A stretch of 49,625 bases of DNA from an uncultured Alphaproteobacteria bacterium. GTDB lineage: Bacteria > Pseudomonadota > Alphaproteobacteria > HIMB59 > GCA-002718135. The notes below the pieces were generated by a model. That model saw only the letters and a list, made by a program, of their open reading frames with translations. It did no database searches and was not told the origin of the DNA. Location: the NCBI GenBank assembly GCA_902560725.1, contig CACEMR010000011.1, positions 1-49,625 of the forward strand, given 5' to 3'. Positions 27,759 through 39,986 of the stretch are shown piece after piece. Both the position numbers and the translations under genes were made by a program. Each line of letters begins with the position of its first letter. Positions within the stretch are counted from its first letter, which is position 1.

Positions 27759-29394
27759 TAAAAATTCTATATAAAAATTTTGTGTCTGCTTTTAGAAATT
27801 CATCAATATTTTTTTTTGGAATATTGAAAATATTAATGATATTTATAATTATTTCTTTTACTAGAGGGGCATTTACCCTTGCTCCTGTCATTTTTTGATT
27901 GGTTCCCTTTTCTTTTTTAGGATATTCTATTGCGGTATAAATAACATATTTTGGATCGTTAATTGGAAAAACTCCAATAAATGATGTCATATTTCTATCT
28001 TTATAATATCCACCATTTGGATTAACTAATTCAGAAGTGCCCGTTTTACCTCCAACTTGATATCCATCAACTTTAACTCTTGGACCGGTATAGTCTGTTT
28101 TTAAAACAACTGAATTAAGTAAACTTAAAAAAAACTTAGAGGATTTTTTATTCTTTAATATTTGTTTTTTATCTGATTTTTTATCTAATTTTAGAGTTGG
28201 AAAAACTTCTATACCATTGTTTGATAATGTTGCATATGCTTTTACTAAATGAAGAGGTGTTATAGAATAACCATGACCAAATCCAATTGTGGCAGTTTCA
28301 AGTTTTCCCCAATTATTTTTATTTCCTAGAGGTTTTGCAGCTTCCCTATTTTCTAATTGAACCTTCTTATTGAAACCTATTGTATTAAAAAATTCTTTTT
28401 GATTCTTTTTTCCAAGCATATTAGCTATTTGTGCTGTGCCAATATTAGATGACTCAACAATTATTTTTTCAACATCATAGATTCCATCATCTTTATATCC
28501 ATACAAATCACTAATTTTGTTTAAAAATTTTTTCTTAACATCAAATGTCATTTTTGAGTCAATTATACCTAAATCAAAAGCCATTGTTGCAGTAATAGGT
28601 TTAAATGTTGATCCCATTTCATAATTTGCCTGAAAGACTCTATTAATCAAGTTATTTTTATTAAATGTAAAATTTTGAGGGTCATAATCAGGCAAACTTA
28701 CAGATGATAAAATTTGACCTGTATTTATATCCATTACAATCGCTAATCCAGACTCAGCTTTATACAAATTTATAGTCTTAATTAAATTCTCTCTTACCTT
28801 TTGTTGCAAATTAATATCTAAACTTATGAAAATTTTTTTTGACATATTAAGATCAGCATCAAAATATCTTTCTATTCCACTTTGACCTTTTTGATCAATA
28901 TCTACATGACCGATAATATGTGAAGAAACATTTTTATATGGATATATTCTTTTAAATTCAGAATGACTTTTAATATTTATCTCTCCTAAATTTATTATCT
29001 GTTGGTATTCATATGGAGTAACATTTCTTTTAATCCAGACAAATTTATTCTTGGAGTAAAATTTTTTTTCTAACTTATCAGAATTAAGATTAAGAATAGA
29101 ACCTAATTTAACAGATAGATCTTTTTTGTTATTAATTTTAGTTGGGTTTATAGATAATGATATGCTCTTAATTGATGTTGCAAGAATATTTCCATTTCTA
29201 TCATAAATTTCACCTCTTATATTTTTTTTTGCAATATTATGTCCTTCATCAAACACATCTGGGAAAAGCATAATTGTAGAAATTCTATAAATTGAAATAA
29301 AATAAATAAATATAAAAATTGTTATAGAAAAAAAAACTCTTCTATGAAGTAATTTTAATGAGTCGCTATCAAATAGTTTTAATTTACTGACCAT
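27745..29394 (-). CDS. ftsI: Septal peptidoglycan transpeptidase FtsI (PBP3)
   Basis: FtsI crosslinks septal peptidoglycan with FtsW. The 549-residue protein has a short cytoplasmic N-terminus, one membrane anchor (about 20-40), a non-catalytic pedestal starting IRGEIYDRNGNILATS, and a transpeptidase domain. All three active-site motifs are present: SxxK in MGSTFKPI, SxN in ESSNIGTAQI, and KTG in GGKTGTSELV. It lies 8 bp after ftsL and overlaps murE. Confidence 0.96.
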   Translation of the reverse strand: MVSKLKLFDSDSLKLLHRRVFFSITIFIFIYFISIYRISTIMLFPDVFDEGHNIAKKNIRGEIYDRNGNILATSIKSISLSINPTKINNKKDLSVKLGSILNLNSDKLEKKFYSKNKFVWIKRNVTPYEYQQIINLGEINIKSHSEFKRIYPYKNVSSHIIGHVDIDQKGQSGIERYFDADLNMSKKIFISLDINLQQKVRENLIKTINLYKAESGLAIVMDINTGQILSSVSLPDYDPQNFTFNKNNLINRVFQANYEMGSTFKPITATMAFDLGIIDSKMTFDVKKKFLNKISDLYGYKDDGIYDVEKIIVESSNIGTAQIANMLGKKNQKEFFNTIGFNKKVQLENREAAKPLGNKNNWGKLETATIGFGHGYSITPLHLVKAYATLSNNGIEVFPTLKLDKKSDKKQILKNKKSSKFFLSLLNSVVLKTDYTGPRVKVDGYQVGGKTGTSELVNPNGGYYKDRNMTSFIGVFPINDPKYVIYTAIEYPKKEKGTNQKMTGARVNAPLVKEIIINIINIFNIPKKNIDEFLKADTKFLYRIFNASI

Positions 29395-29402
29395 TAATTA
29401 TT

Positions 29403-29717
29403 TCAATTATTTGAATTCACTAATTTTATATTTTTATCTTTTGTTATAAGTTGCTCAATTGATACTATATTAGGTACATAACTATTTTTTGACTCAGGAA
29501 AATATAGAGAGTAAAGTTTTTTTAAATATGAACTATTTTTATGAGTAATTAATTCAATTTTATTTATTTTAACATCTTCTGTAATTTTAGAAATTTGTTT
29601 ATTTAAAATATTATTATTTTTTTCAATATCTCTGGTTTTATTTGCTATAAAAATCATTGAAAATACTAAAAGTAAATTAAGAAATAAAAAAGCTAATATT
29701 GACTTTGTATATTTCAT
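29403..29717 (-). CDS. ftsL: FtsL-like division protein
   Basis: The 104-residue protein has one N-terminal membrane helix (about 6-25) followed by a predicted coiled coil (about 28-65, KTRDIEKNNNILNKQISKITEDV). This is the bitopic layout of FtsL, which works with FtsB and FtsQ to activate FtsW-FtsI. Sequence conservation in this family is low, so the call depends on topology, size and its place between rsmH and ftsI. It overlaps rsmH by one base. Confidence 0.8.
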   Translation of the reverse strand: MKYTKSILAFLFLNLLLVFSMIFIANKTRDIEKNNNILNKQISKITEDVKINKIELITHKNSSYLKKLYSLYFPESKNSYVPNIVSIEQLITKDKNIKLVNSNN

Positions 29718-30658
29718 TAAAGAACTTTCTGAGCTACCCGAAGTTTAGCTGATCTAGATCTGGGATTTTTCAAAATCTCAGAAGCTGAAGGCACCAATGG
29801 TTTTTTGGTGATTATTTTTAATTGAGTTGCCATTTTATCAGGTAACTCCGGGTAGTGGCGGGAGGAACGCCATCGTTTACCACTATTGTGGTTAAAAAAA
29901 TCTTTCACAATTCTATCTTCAAGACTTTGGAAAGAAACTACTAAAATTAGACCATCTTTTTTTAGGATATTGATAGTCTTATTTAAACTTTTCTTAAGTT
30001 CACTTAATTCATCATTTACATAAATTCTAATTGCCTGAAATGTTTTTGTTGCTGGATGAATCTTGTTTTTTGACTGATTTTTTTTTGGTAAGGATTTTTT
30101 TACAATATTTGACAATTCTATTGTATTTGAAATAAATTTTATTTTTCTATTTTTTACTATCTCTTTTGCAATTATTCTTGAATATCTCTCTTCTCCATAT
30201 TTATAAATAATATCTGCCAAATTTTTTTCTTCATATTTATTAATTATATCATAAGCATTTTTATGAGAAAGACCCATTCTCATGTCAAGTGGACCAGATT
30301 TGTTAAAGGAAAAACCTCTTTCTGGGTTATCTAATTGATTTGAACTTGTTCCTAAATCGAAGAGAATAATATCGAATTTTTTATCTTTTAATTTTGTTTT
30401 TTTAATTATATCATCGATTTGGCTAAATTTATCATTTATAAAAGTAAAATTTGAATATTTTGTTTCTATTTCTCTCGAGAAAATTTTTGAAATTGGATCT
30501 CTGTCTATTGCCAATAGTTGGTTTATATCTAGTTTATCAAGGATAGTTTTTGAATAACCTCCTCCGCCAAAAGTTGCATCCATAACATTGAGCGATTTTG
30601 TTGATGGTAGAAAAGATATTATTTCATTTATCATTACAGGTGTATGTGAATTTTCCAT
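29717..30658 (-). CDS. rsmH: 16S rRNA (cytosine-1402-N4)-methyltransferase
   Basis: RsmH (MraW) methylates N4 of C1402 in 16S rRNA. It begins HTPVMINEIISFLP and has the AdoMet motif DATFGGGGYSKTIL at about 27-40, IDRDPIS near 53, FDLGTSSNQLDNPERGFSF near 105-123 and HPATKTFQAIRIYVNDEL near 206-223. It ends with the basic NPRSRSAKLRVAQKVL. The 313 residues are normal. It is separated from mraZ by one base. Confidence 0.96.
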   Translation of the reverse strand: MENSHTPVMINEIISFLPSTKSLNVMDATFGGGGYSKTILDKLDINQLLAIDRDPISKIFSREIETKYSNFTFINDKFSQIDDIIKKTKLKDKKFDIILFDLGTSSNQLDNPERGFSFNKSGPLDMRMGLSHKNAYDIINKYEEKNLADIIYKYGEERYSRIIAKEIVKNRKIKFISNTIELSNIVKKSLPKKNQSKNKIHPATKTFQAIRIYVNDELSELKKSLNKTINILKKDGLILVVSFQSLEDRIVKDFFNHNSGKRWRSSRHYPELPDKMATQLKIITKKPLVPSASEILKNPRSRSAKLRVAQKVL

Positions 30659-30659
30659 A

Positions 30660-31121
30660 TTATTTTTGTTGGGTTAACATCATTCGTAATGATTTTTTTT
30701 CTTCTAAAAGTCTTCTTCTTGAAACTTCAGTATTTTTTAAACTTTTTTTTGGTTCCCATATTTGAAAAAAGTGTCCCTGGCCTAAAAAAGCTGCTTCAGT
30801 TTTTATACCTGCATATAATTTTAAATCTTCAGGTATTAAAAATCTTCCTTCTTTATCAATATTTGTTGTAACTATTTCAGAAAATATTGAAGTTGCAAAA
30901 TCATCATAATCTTCTGAAAAAAAATCTAAATTATTAATTCTTTTTGCAATTTCTTTTAATCTTCCTACGCCACACCCTTCAATAGAAGGCGATTTTATAG
31001 ATTTGTATAAAATAATTTCATTTCTATTAGCTTTAGGAAGAGCGTTTCTAAAGTTAGATGGCAAAGAAACTCTTCCCTTTTTGTCAATTTTATTAAAATA
31101 CTTAGATATAAACAAATCCAT
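30660..31121 (-). CDS. mraZ: Transcriptional regulator MraZ
   Basis: MraZ is the AbrB-like DNA-binding repressor at the head of the dcw cluster, forming ring-shaped oligomers. Two swapped-hairpin repeats are visible: NKIDKKGRVSLPSNFRNAL at about 10-28, and TNIDKEGRFLIPEDLKLYAG at about 91-110. The 153 residues fit. It is the first gene of the 18.5-kb minus-strand run. Four regularly spaced ATGGG boxes begin 6 bp upstream of its ATG and are probably its own operator. Confidence 0.95.
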   Translation of the reverse strand: MDLFISKYFNKIDKKGRVSLPSNFRNALPKANRNEIILYKSIKSPSIEGCGVGRLKEIAKRINNLDFFSEDYDDFATSIFSEIVTTNIDKEGRFLIPEDLKLYAGIKTEAAFLGQGHFFQIWEPKKSLKNTEVSRRRLLEEKKSLRMMLTQQK

Positions 31122-31126
31122 GAATT

Positions 31127-31161
31127 ATGGGTTATCATGGGTTTATATGGGCGTCAATGGG
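31127..31161. promoter_or_regulatory. Probable MraZ operator: four ATGGG boxes at 10-bp period
   Basis: On the plus strand ATGGG occurs at 31127-31131, 31137-31141, 31147-31151 and 31157-31161, with exactly 5 bp between boxes. MraZ is known to bind direct TGGG-containing repeats with 5-nt spacers upstream of mraZ, so the match in sequence, spacing and place is strong. The boxes lie between 6 and 40 bp before the start codon, so they cover the leader and ribosome-entry region. On the mraZ sense strand they read CCCAT. Confidence 0.85.
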
Positions 31162-31208
31162 TATATGAAAATATGATAAATGTTCTTTATATGTTCTCTT
31201 ATAATACT

Positions 31209-31546
31209 AAGATGGTGCATAAGCCGGGTTCTGTAATTTATAAATAAATTGATGATCATTAATCTAGAACAAATGTTACCATTTGCTTCAAGCAGTCTAC
31301 CCGAATAGCTCAGCTGGAACTGATAGCCATTCCTATTTGACCTTGCTCCAAAAAGGGTTTGCAATGCCTTTTTTGTTACCAAACAAGCGGTGAGCTCTTA
31401 CCTCACCATTTCACCCTTACCTAATAAAAGGCGGTATACTTTCTGCTGCACTTTCCCTAAGCTCACGCTCGCCAGGAGTTACCTGGTTTTTTTTCCAGTG
31501 GAGCCCGGACTTTCCTCTTGATTGCTCAAGCGATCATCGCACCATC
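31209..31546 (-). ncRNA. rnpB: RNase P RNA (bacterial type A)
   Basis: RNase P RNA cleaves the 5' leader from tRNA precursors. On the minus strand the RNA begins GATGGTGC (31546-31539), which pairs perfectly with GCACCATC (31218-31211) to form helix P1. The conserved GAGGAAAGTCCGGGCTCC lies near the 5' end, GGTAAGGGTGAAATGGTGAG in the middle, and AGAACCCGGCTTATGCACC near the 3' end, which contains the GGCTTAT block. Length is about 340 nt. The gene sits only 20 bp from the ampD stop and about 50 bp from the mraZ operator. The 3' end is set by P1 and could be a few bases longer. Confidence 0.95.
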
Positions 31547-31553
31547 TTTTATC

Positions 31554-31581
31554 CTAATATGTTTTTTTATGTTTTCGTCAA
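31554..31581 (-). promoter_or_regulatory. Candidate rnpB promoter inside the 3' end of ampD
   Basis: On the minus strand TTGACG (31581-31576) and TATTAG (31559-31554) are separated by 16 bp, and the RNA 5' end lies 7 nt downstream at 31546. The -35 falls in the last codons of the amidase gene. Matches to consensus are 5/6 and 4/6, and the distance to the RNA start is right. Confidence 0.55.
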
Positions 31582-32316
31582 TAAATTATTTAACAAATGC
31601 TTTATTAAGAAATTAAGTGTTACATTATCCACTTTACCAGTAATATTAGATTGAATGAAATGATTTTGATAAGCCATAATAATTTTAGATAAAGAGTAAT
31701 TATCTTGTTTTAGATTAATAGTATCATAACCAAGATAACTAAGAATAAATATAGTCATTTTTTTTGAAGTATTTAATTTATTTTTTTTAAACCATTTTTT
31801 TATAAAAGAAATTTTATATGGATTTTGTTTATTTGGATCAATTACCAAACTTTTTTTTCTCAATATATTCCAGGGAAATTTTGGTCCTGGATCTTTTTTT
31901 CTAAAAGGTGCAATATCAGAGTGTCCAAGAATATTTGTTTTTTTTATATTATATTTTTTTTGTAAAATTATTAAAAGTTTGACAAGTGAATTTATCATTT
32001 TTTTAGAATAATTTTTATTTTTTTTATAATTACTAAAATCTAACTCAATACCAATGGATGTTGAGTTTAAATCAGTAATACCATCCCAATATGAAATACC
32101 AGCATGCCAAGCTCTATTTTTTTCACTTACTAAATTAAATATAGCTCCAGTTTGGGATATCAGATAATGGGAACTTACTTTATTCTTAGGATCAGATAAA
32201 TATGATATAGCTTCTCTGTAGTTTTTTAAAGCAGTATAGTGAATAATTATAAATAATATTTTACTACTTTTTCTCTTATCAAAATTAGGTGATTTAAATT
32301 TATGTATTAATTTCAT
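31567..32316 (-). CDS. ampD: N-acetylmuramoyl-L-alanine amidase, AmpD/AmiD type with peptidoglycan-binding tail
   Basis: This zinc amidase removes the peptide from (anhydro)muropeptides. The N-terminal Amidase_2 domain shows IIIHYTA (first Zn His), SSHYLISQTGAIFNLV, AWHAG, GIELDF, and GHSDIAPFRKKDPGPKFPW with the last two ligands. After about residue 180 comes a peptidoglycan-binding-domain-1-like region (IIMAYQNHF...GKVDNVTLNFLIKHLL). No signal peptide is evident at the start MKLIHKFKSPNFDKRK, so cytoplasmic AmpD or an AmiD relative both remain possible. The symbol is provisional. Confidence 0.85.
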   Translation of the reverse strand: MKLIHKFKSPNFDKRKSSKILFIIIHYTALKNYREAISYLSDPKNKVSSHYLISQTGAIFNLVSEKNRAWHAGISYWDGITDLNSTSIGIELDFSNYKKNKNYSKKMINSLVKLLIILQKKYNIKKTNILGHSDIAPFRKKDPGPKFPWNILRKKSLVIDPNKQNPYKISFIKKWFKKNKLNTSKKMTIFILSYLGYDTINLKQDNYSLSKIIMAYQNHFIQSNITGKVDNVTLNFLIKHLLNNLLTKT

Positions 32317-32347
32317 TCAAATTTACGATTAGAAGATATATAAATAA

Positions 32348-33151
32348 ATGATGTTTAGATTTTCTCTCATTTCTTTTTTAAGTATAATATTTTTTTTAAG
32401 TTGCTCATCAAATAATTCTAAAGAAAGTAATAATGTAGAAAATAATATAAGAAGTCCAGAAGAAATATATGTCCAAGCAATGCAGTTTTTTAATAAAAAA
32501 AATTTTACAGTAGCTGAAGAAGAATTTAAAAAATTACAGCAATTATACCCTCTTTCTAATGAAGCTATCCAGGCTGAAATAATGTTAGGTTTTACAAGAT
32601 ATTTGCTTATGGATTATGATGCATCAATCTCAAAATTTAATAAAATTATTCAAAAATACCCATCTCATAAAGATTTAGACTACATATATTATATGATTGG
32701 GATGTGTAATTATGAACAAATTACAAACCACGAATTAGATGGTCAATTTAATGATTTAGCTCTAGAATCATTTAACCAAGTTATTTTAAGATTCCCAGAT
32801 AGTAAATATGCAAAGGATAGTAGACAAAAAATAATTTTAGTTAAATCTAATAAGGCAGCAAAACACATGGAAATAGGAAGGTTCTATTTAAAAGAAAAAA
32901 AATATACTGCTGCTTTAAATAGATTTAAAATTGTAATAGATGATTATTCTATAACAAAATTTACACCAGAAGCACTTCATAGAATGGTAGAAGCATATTA
33001 TGAAATGGGAATGATTGGGGAAAGCATTAAAACTGCCTCTGTTCTCGGACATAATTATCCTAAATCTAAATGGTATCGTTACAGTTATAATTTAATAAAA
33101 AAAATTAACAATAAAGAGTCTGTGCTTAAAAAAATTAAAAATATTTTTTAA
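32348..33151 (+). CDS. bamD: Outer membrane assembly lipoprotein BamD
   Basis: BamD is the essential lipoprotein partner of BamA in outer-membrane protein insertion. The signal peptide ends in a lipobox, IFFLSCS, with the acylated Cys19. The mature part has tandem TPR repeats from about residue 38: SPEEIYVQAMQFFNKKNFTVAEEEFKKLQ, then ALESFNQVILRFPDSKYAKDS, then EIGRFYLKEKKYTAALNRFKIVI. The 267 residues are normal. Only 31 bp separate it from the divergent amidase gene, and ligA begins 3 bp after its stop. Confidence 0.93.
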   Translation: MMFRFSLISFLSIIFFLSCSSNNSKESNNVENNIRSPEEIYVQAMQFFNKKNFTVAEEEFKKLQQLYPLSNEAIQAEIMLGFTRYLLMDYDASISKFNKIIQKYPSHKDLDYIYYMIGMCNYEQITNHELDGQFNDLALESFNQVILRFPDSKYAKDSRQKIILVKSNKAAKHMEIGRFYLKEKKYTAALNRFKIVIDDYSITKFTPEALHRMVEAYYEMGMIGESIKTASVLGHNYPKSKWYRYSYNLIKKINNKESVLKKIKNIF

Positions 33152-37394
<4,243 letters not shown>

Positions 37395-37402
37395 TTTTTT
37401 GC

Positions 37403-37408
37403 TATAAT
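37403..37408 (+). promoter_or_regulatory. Candidate -10 element for mlaA
   Basis: A perfect TATAAT lies 57 bp before the mlaA ATG in the 70-bp gap to the divergent uvrD gene. At 17 bp upstream the sequence TGAATT is a poor -35. In DNA this AT-rich such hexamers arise by chance, so confidence is moderate. Confidence 0.4.
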
Positions 37409-37464
37409 ATAAGTATATTGTGATTTATAAACTATATTAAGAATATCATACTAAATAATTAAAT

Positions 37465-38250
37465 ATGAAAAGTAAATTTTGTTACCCTGTATTTATTTTA
37501 ATTACACTTCTTGCATTTAATCTGTATGGAGCTGCCTCTGATCAAGTAAGCACTAATCCAGATGACTTTGAAACATCACAAATCGAAGATGAAGTATATG
37601 ACCCTTTAGAGCCAATTAATAGAGCTATATTTAGCTTTAACAATGTTGCTGATAAAGTTATTCTTGAACCAGTAGCAAAAGGATATAGAAAATTACCCTC
37701 ACCAATTCAAAGTGGTATTAATAATTTTTTAAGTAACTTAAGAACACCTTTAGTTGTTGTAAACCAAATACTACAGGGTCAGGGACAAAATGCAGTAGAA
37801 TCAACAGGGAGGTTTTTTGTGAATAGTACCGTTGGTGTTTTTGGCTTATTTGATTTTGCCGAAAAAATGGGATTAGAAGAAAAAGAAGAAGATTTTGGTC
37901 AAACACTTGCAACTTGGGGTGTAGGAGATGGCTTTTATATTGTGTTACCACTTTTTGGACCATCAAATTTAAGGGATACAACTGGTATGGTGATGACTAT
38001 GATGACAGATCCAATTAATGCTTATGCAGTTAGTGAAGGAGAGGCATGGATTGTTCCTATGAGAACTGCCGCTAATGCTGTAGATCAAAGATCAAAAATT
38101 ATTGATGAAGTAAATGCTTTAAGAGATAATTCTCTAGACTATTATGTAGCAGTAAGAAGTTCATACTATCAAAATAGAAAGGCTGCTATTAACAATGTAG
38201 ATGATACACAATTGACACCTGTACCTCTAATAAGTATTGAATTTGAATAA
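37465..38250 (+). CDS. mlaA: MlaA (VacJ) family outer-membrane phospholipid-removal protein
   Basis: MlaA extracts misplaced phospholipids from the outer leaflet of the outer membrane and hands them to MlaC. The 261 residues show the VacJ domain: EVYDPLEPINRAIFSFNNVADKVILEPVAKGY, NFLSNLRTPLVVVNQILQG, and GVGDGFYIVLPLFGPSNLRDTTG. An N-terminal signal peptide is clear (hydrophobic about 8-20, ending LYGAAS), but there is no lipobox cysteine, unlike E. coli MlaA. It overlaps mlaC by one base. Confidence 0.93.
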   Translation: MKSKFCYPVFILITLLAFNLYGAASDQVSTNPDDFETSQIEDEVYDPLEPINRAIFSFNNVADKVILEPVAKGYRKLPSPIQSGINNFLSNLRTPLVVVNQILQGQGQNAVESTGRFFVNSTVGVFGLFDFAEKMGLEEKEEDFGQTLATWGVGDGFYIVLPLFGPSNLRDTTGMVMTMMTDPINAYAVSEGEAWIVPMRTAANAVDQRSKIIDEVNALRDNSLDYYVAVRSSYYQNRKAAINNVDDTQLTPVPLISIEFE

Positions 38251-38855
38251 TGAGAATATTTTATCTATTACTTTTTTTTATTTTTTCTTTTAATTCTAAT
38301 AATTTATTTGCTGATGAAGCAACAGATTGGTTAAAAAATGAAATTGACAAAATATTAATTTCTTATCAAAACAATGAACTACCTAATGAAAATAGATTTT
38401 TGATGATAGAACAGACAATAAACAATAATTTTGCTGGAACTGGTATAGGAAAATTTGTTGCTGGAGAAGCTTGGCAAAAAGCATCTAAAGAAACTAAAAA
38501 AGAATATATAAAAAACTTTAAAAGACACTTAGCGTTAAATATTGCCTCAATGATGCGAGGATACTCTAATCAAAAGTATAAATTATCACAATCTAAAATT
38601 GATCAAAAAAATAATATTATTTTGATAGATATGGAAATATTCTCAGACACTGGTTCAGTTGTCGTAACTTGGAGAGTTAAAAAGTCTAAAGAAAGATATT
38701 TTGTTATTGATCTTATGGTGGCTGACATATCATTAGTTGTAACAAAAAGATCTGAATTTAATTCTATGTTAAAAAATGTTGATTATAATTTATTAGAATT
38801 TAACAAAATTTTGTATGATCAAAATAATGAAAGTTATAAAAAAATAATAGATTAA
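38250..38855 (+). CDS. mlaC: MlaC family periplasmic phospholipid carrier
   Basis: MlaC shuttles phospholipids across the periplasm between MlaA and the inner-membrane MlaFEDB transporter. The 201-residue protein has a signal peptide (MRIFYLLLFFIFSFNSNNLFA) and the Ttg2D/MlaC domain: FAGTGIGKFVAGEAWQKASKETKKEYIKNFKRHL near 60-93 and the late YFVIDLMVADISLVVTKRSEF. The start shares one base with the mlaA stop (TAATG). The rest of the Mla transporter is not in the window. Its stop lies 6 bp from the end of the frameshifted oxidoreductase reading frame. Confidence 0.9.
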   Translation: MRIFYLLLFFIFSFNSNNLFADEATDWLKNEIDKILISYQNNELPNENRFLMIEQTINNNFAGTGIGKFVAGEAWQKASKETKKEYIKNFKRHLALNIASMMRGYSNQKYKLSQSKIDQKNNIILIDMEIFSDTGSVVVTWRVKKSKERYFVIDLMVADISLVVTKRSEFNSMLKNVDYNLLEFNKILYDQNNESYKKIID

Positions 38856-38861
38856 AAAAAA

Positions 38862-39985
38862 CTATCTTTTTAAAGTTAGTATTTCTTTTTCATCTAAAAA
38901 ATCTGGCTTATTTGGCTTTGTAATTAAATTAATAATTTTATTAGACTCTGCAGATTTAATTATTCCTTCCATAGCCTCTAAAACATGTAAGGATAAATCT
39001 AGAGAACATCTTGGTTTTCTATTTTTAATTATCGCATCAATTAAATCAGATAATCCAATTCCTCTATAATTAGCTATTTTGATCCGTTATTTTCAGTTTT
39101 GTTTGGAATACCTAATAACATTTCATCATTTGTTATTTTATTCCATTCGCTATTTTCTTTTGAGAGCATTATATCTCCACTAAAAAAATTAGGATCTGGC
39201 ATAATCATTGATCCACCCATGCCATATAATTCCATATTAGAATGATTATGAGTCCAGACGTCCCAAGAACAAAAGAATTGTATTTTTGAATTATTATTAA
39301 AATCTAATACTCCCATAAGAGTAGTGGGTGTTTCAACAGAGATTTTTTGTCCATATCTAGGCTGGCTTTTTATAATTCTTTCTTTTGATGCTGTACCACT
39401 TGTGGCATATACACTTCTTATAGAGCCATTTAAATTAATTAACTGAGTTAAGTAATAAACACCAAGATCAAATACTGGTCCAGCTCCTGGTTTGAAAAAA
39501 AAATCTGGGTTTGGATGCCAATCTTCCATTCCATGAGACATAATATTAAATGTTCCAAGAACAATTTTTCCTATATCTTCGTTTTCTATTAAGCTCCGTG
39601 CTTTTTGACCAGCAGCACCTAAAAAAGTATCTGGTGCACAACCAACTATTAGTTTTTTTTCATTAGATATTTTTTGAATTTCTAATCCTTGTTTAAAATT
39701 TATTGCTAGAGGTTTTTCACTAAAACAATGCTTACCATTTTCTAGAGATTTAATAATAATTTCCTTATGGGCAGAAGGTATTGTAAGGTTTAAAACTAAA
39801 TCTATATCTTTATTCTTAAATAAATCATCTACAGTAAAAGATTGAATATTATATTGAGATGCTTTTTTTTCTGATAATTCTTGTATTTTATCTGCACACG
39901 CAGTTATTTTAATATTATTAAAAATAGATTGTGAATTAAAATATGTATCTGAAATATTTCCACACCCTATAATCCCAATATTCAT
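38862..39985 (-). pseudogene. Gfo/Idh/MocA-family sugar oxidoreductase, frameshifted near the 3' end
   Basis: An NAD(P)-dependent sugar or polyol oxidoreductase, last in the sugar operon. The open part (39985-39074, 303 residues) has the Rossmann start IGIIGCGNISDTYF, the SEKPLAINFKQG motif near 91, and HPNPDFFFKPGAGPVFDLGVYYLTQL. It stops at TAG (39076-39074) just after an A4 run (39080-39077 on the minus strand). The next 70 codons in the -1 frame read IANYRGIGLSDLIDAIIKNR and continue with LDLSLHVLEAMEGI, the usual family C-terminus, to a stop at 38862. One extra A would restore a 374-residue protein. It may be a real mutation or a sequencing error. Confidence 0.85.
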
Positions 39986-39986
39986 T

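Noticed and set aside
31143-31382. A 79-codon open frame on the minus strand between mraZ and the amidase gene
   Set aside because: It lies across the RNase P RNA 3' half and the MraZ boxes and has no protein features; the conserved RNA explains the sequence.
38856-38900. Search for a tRNA-derived attachment repeat at the left end of the sugar operon
   Set aside because: No recognisable copy of the tRNA 3' end occurs there, so no att site is claimed.
39068-39085. Programmed -1 ribosomal frameshift in the last oxidoreductase gene
   Set aside because: No X-XXY-YYZ slippery heptamer is present at the switch point; a plain A-run indel explains it more simply.
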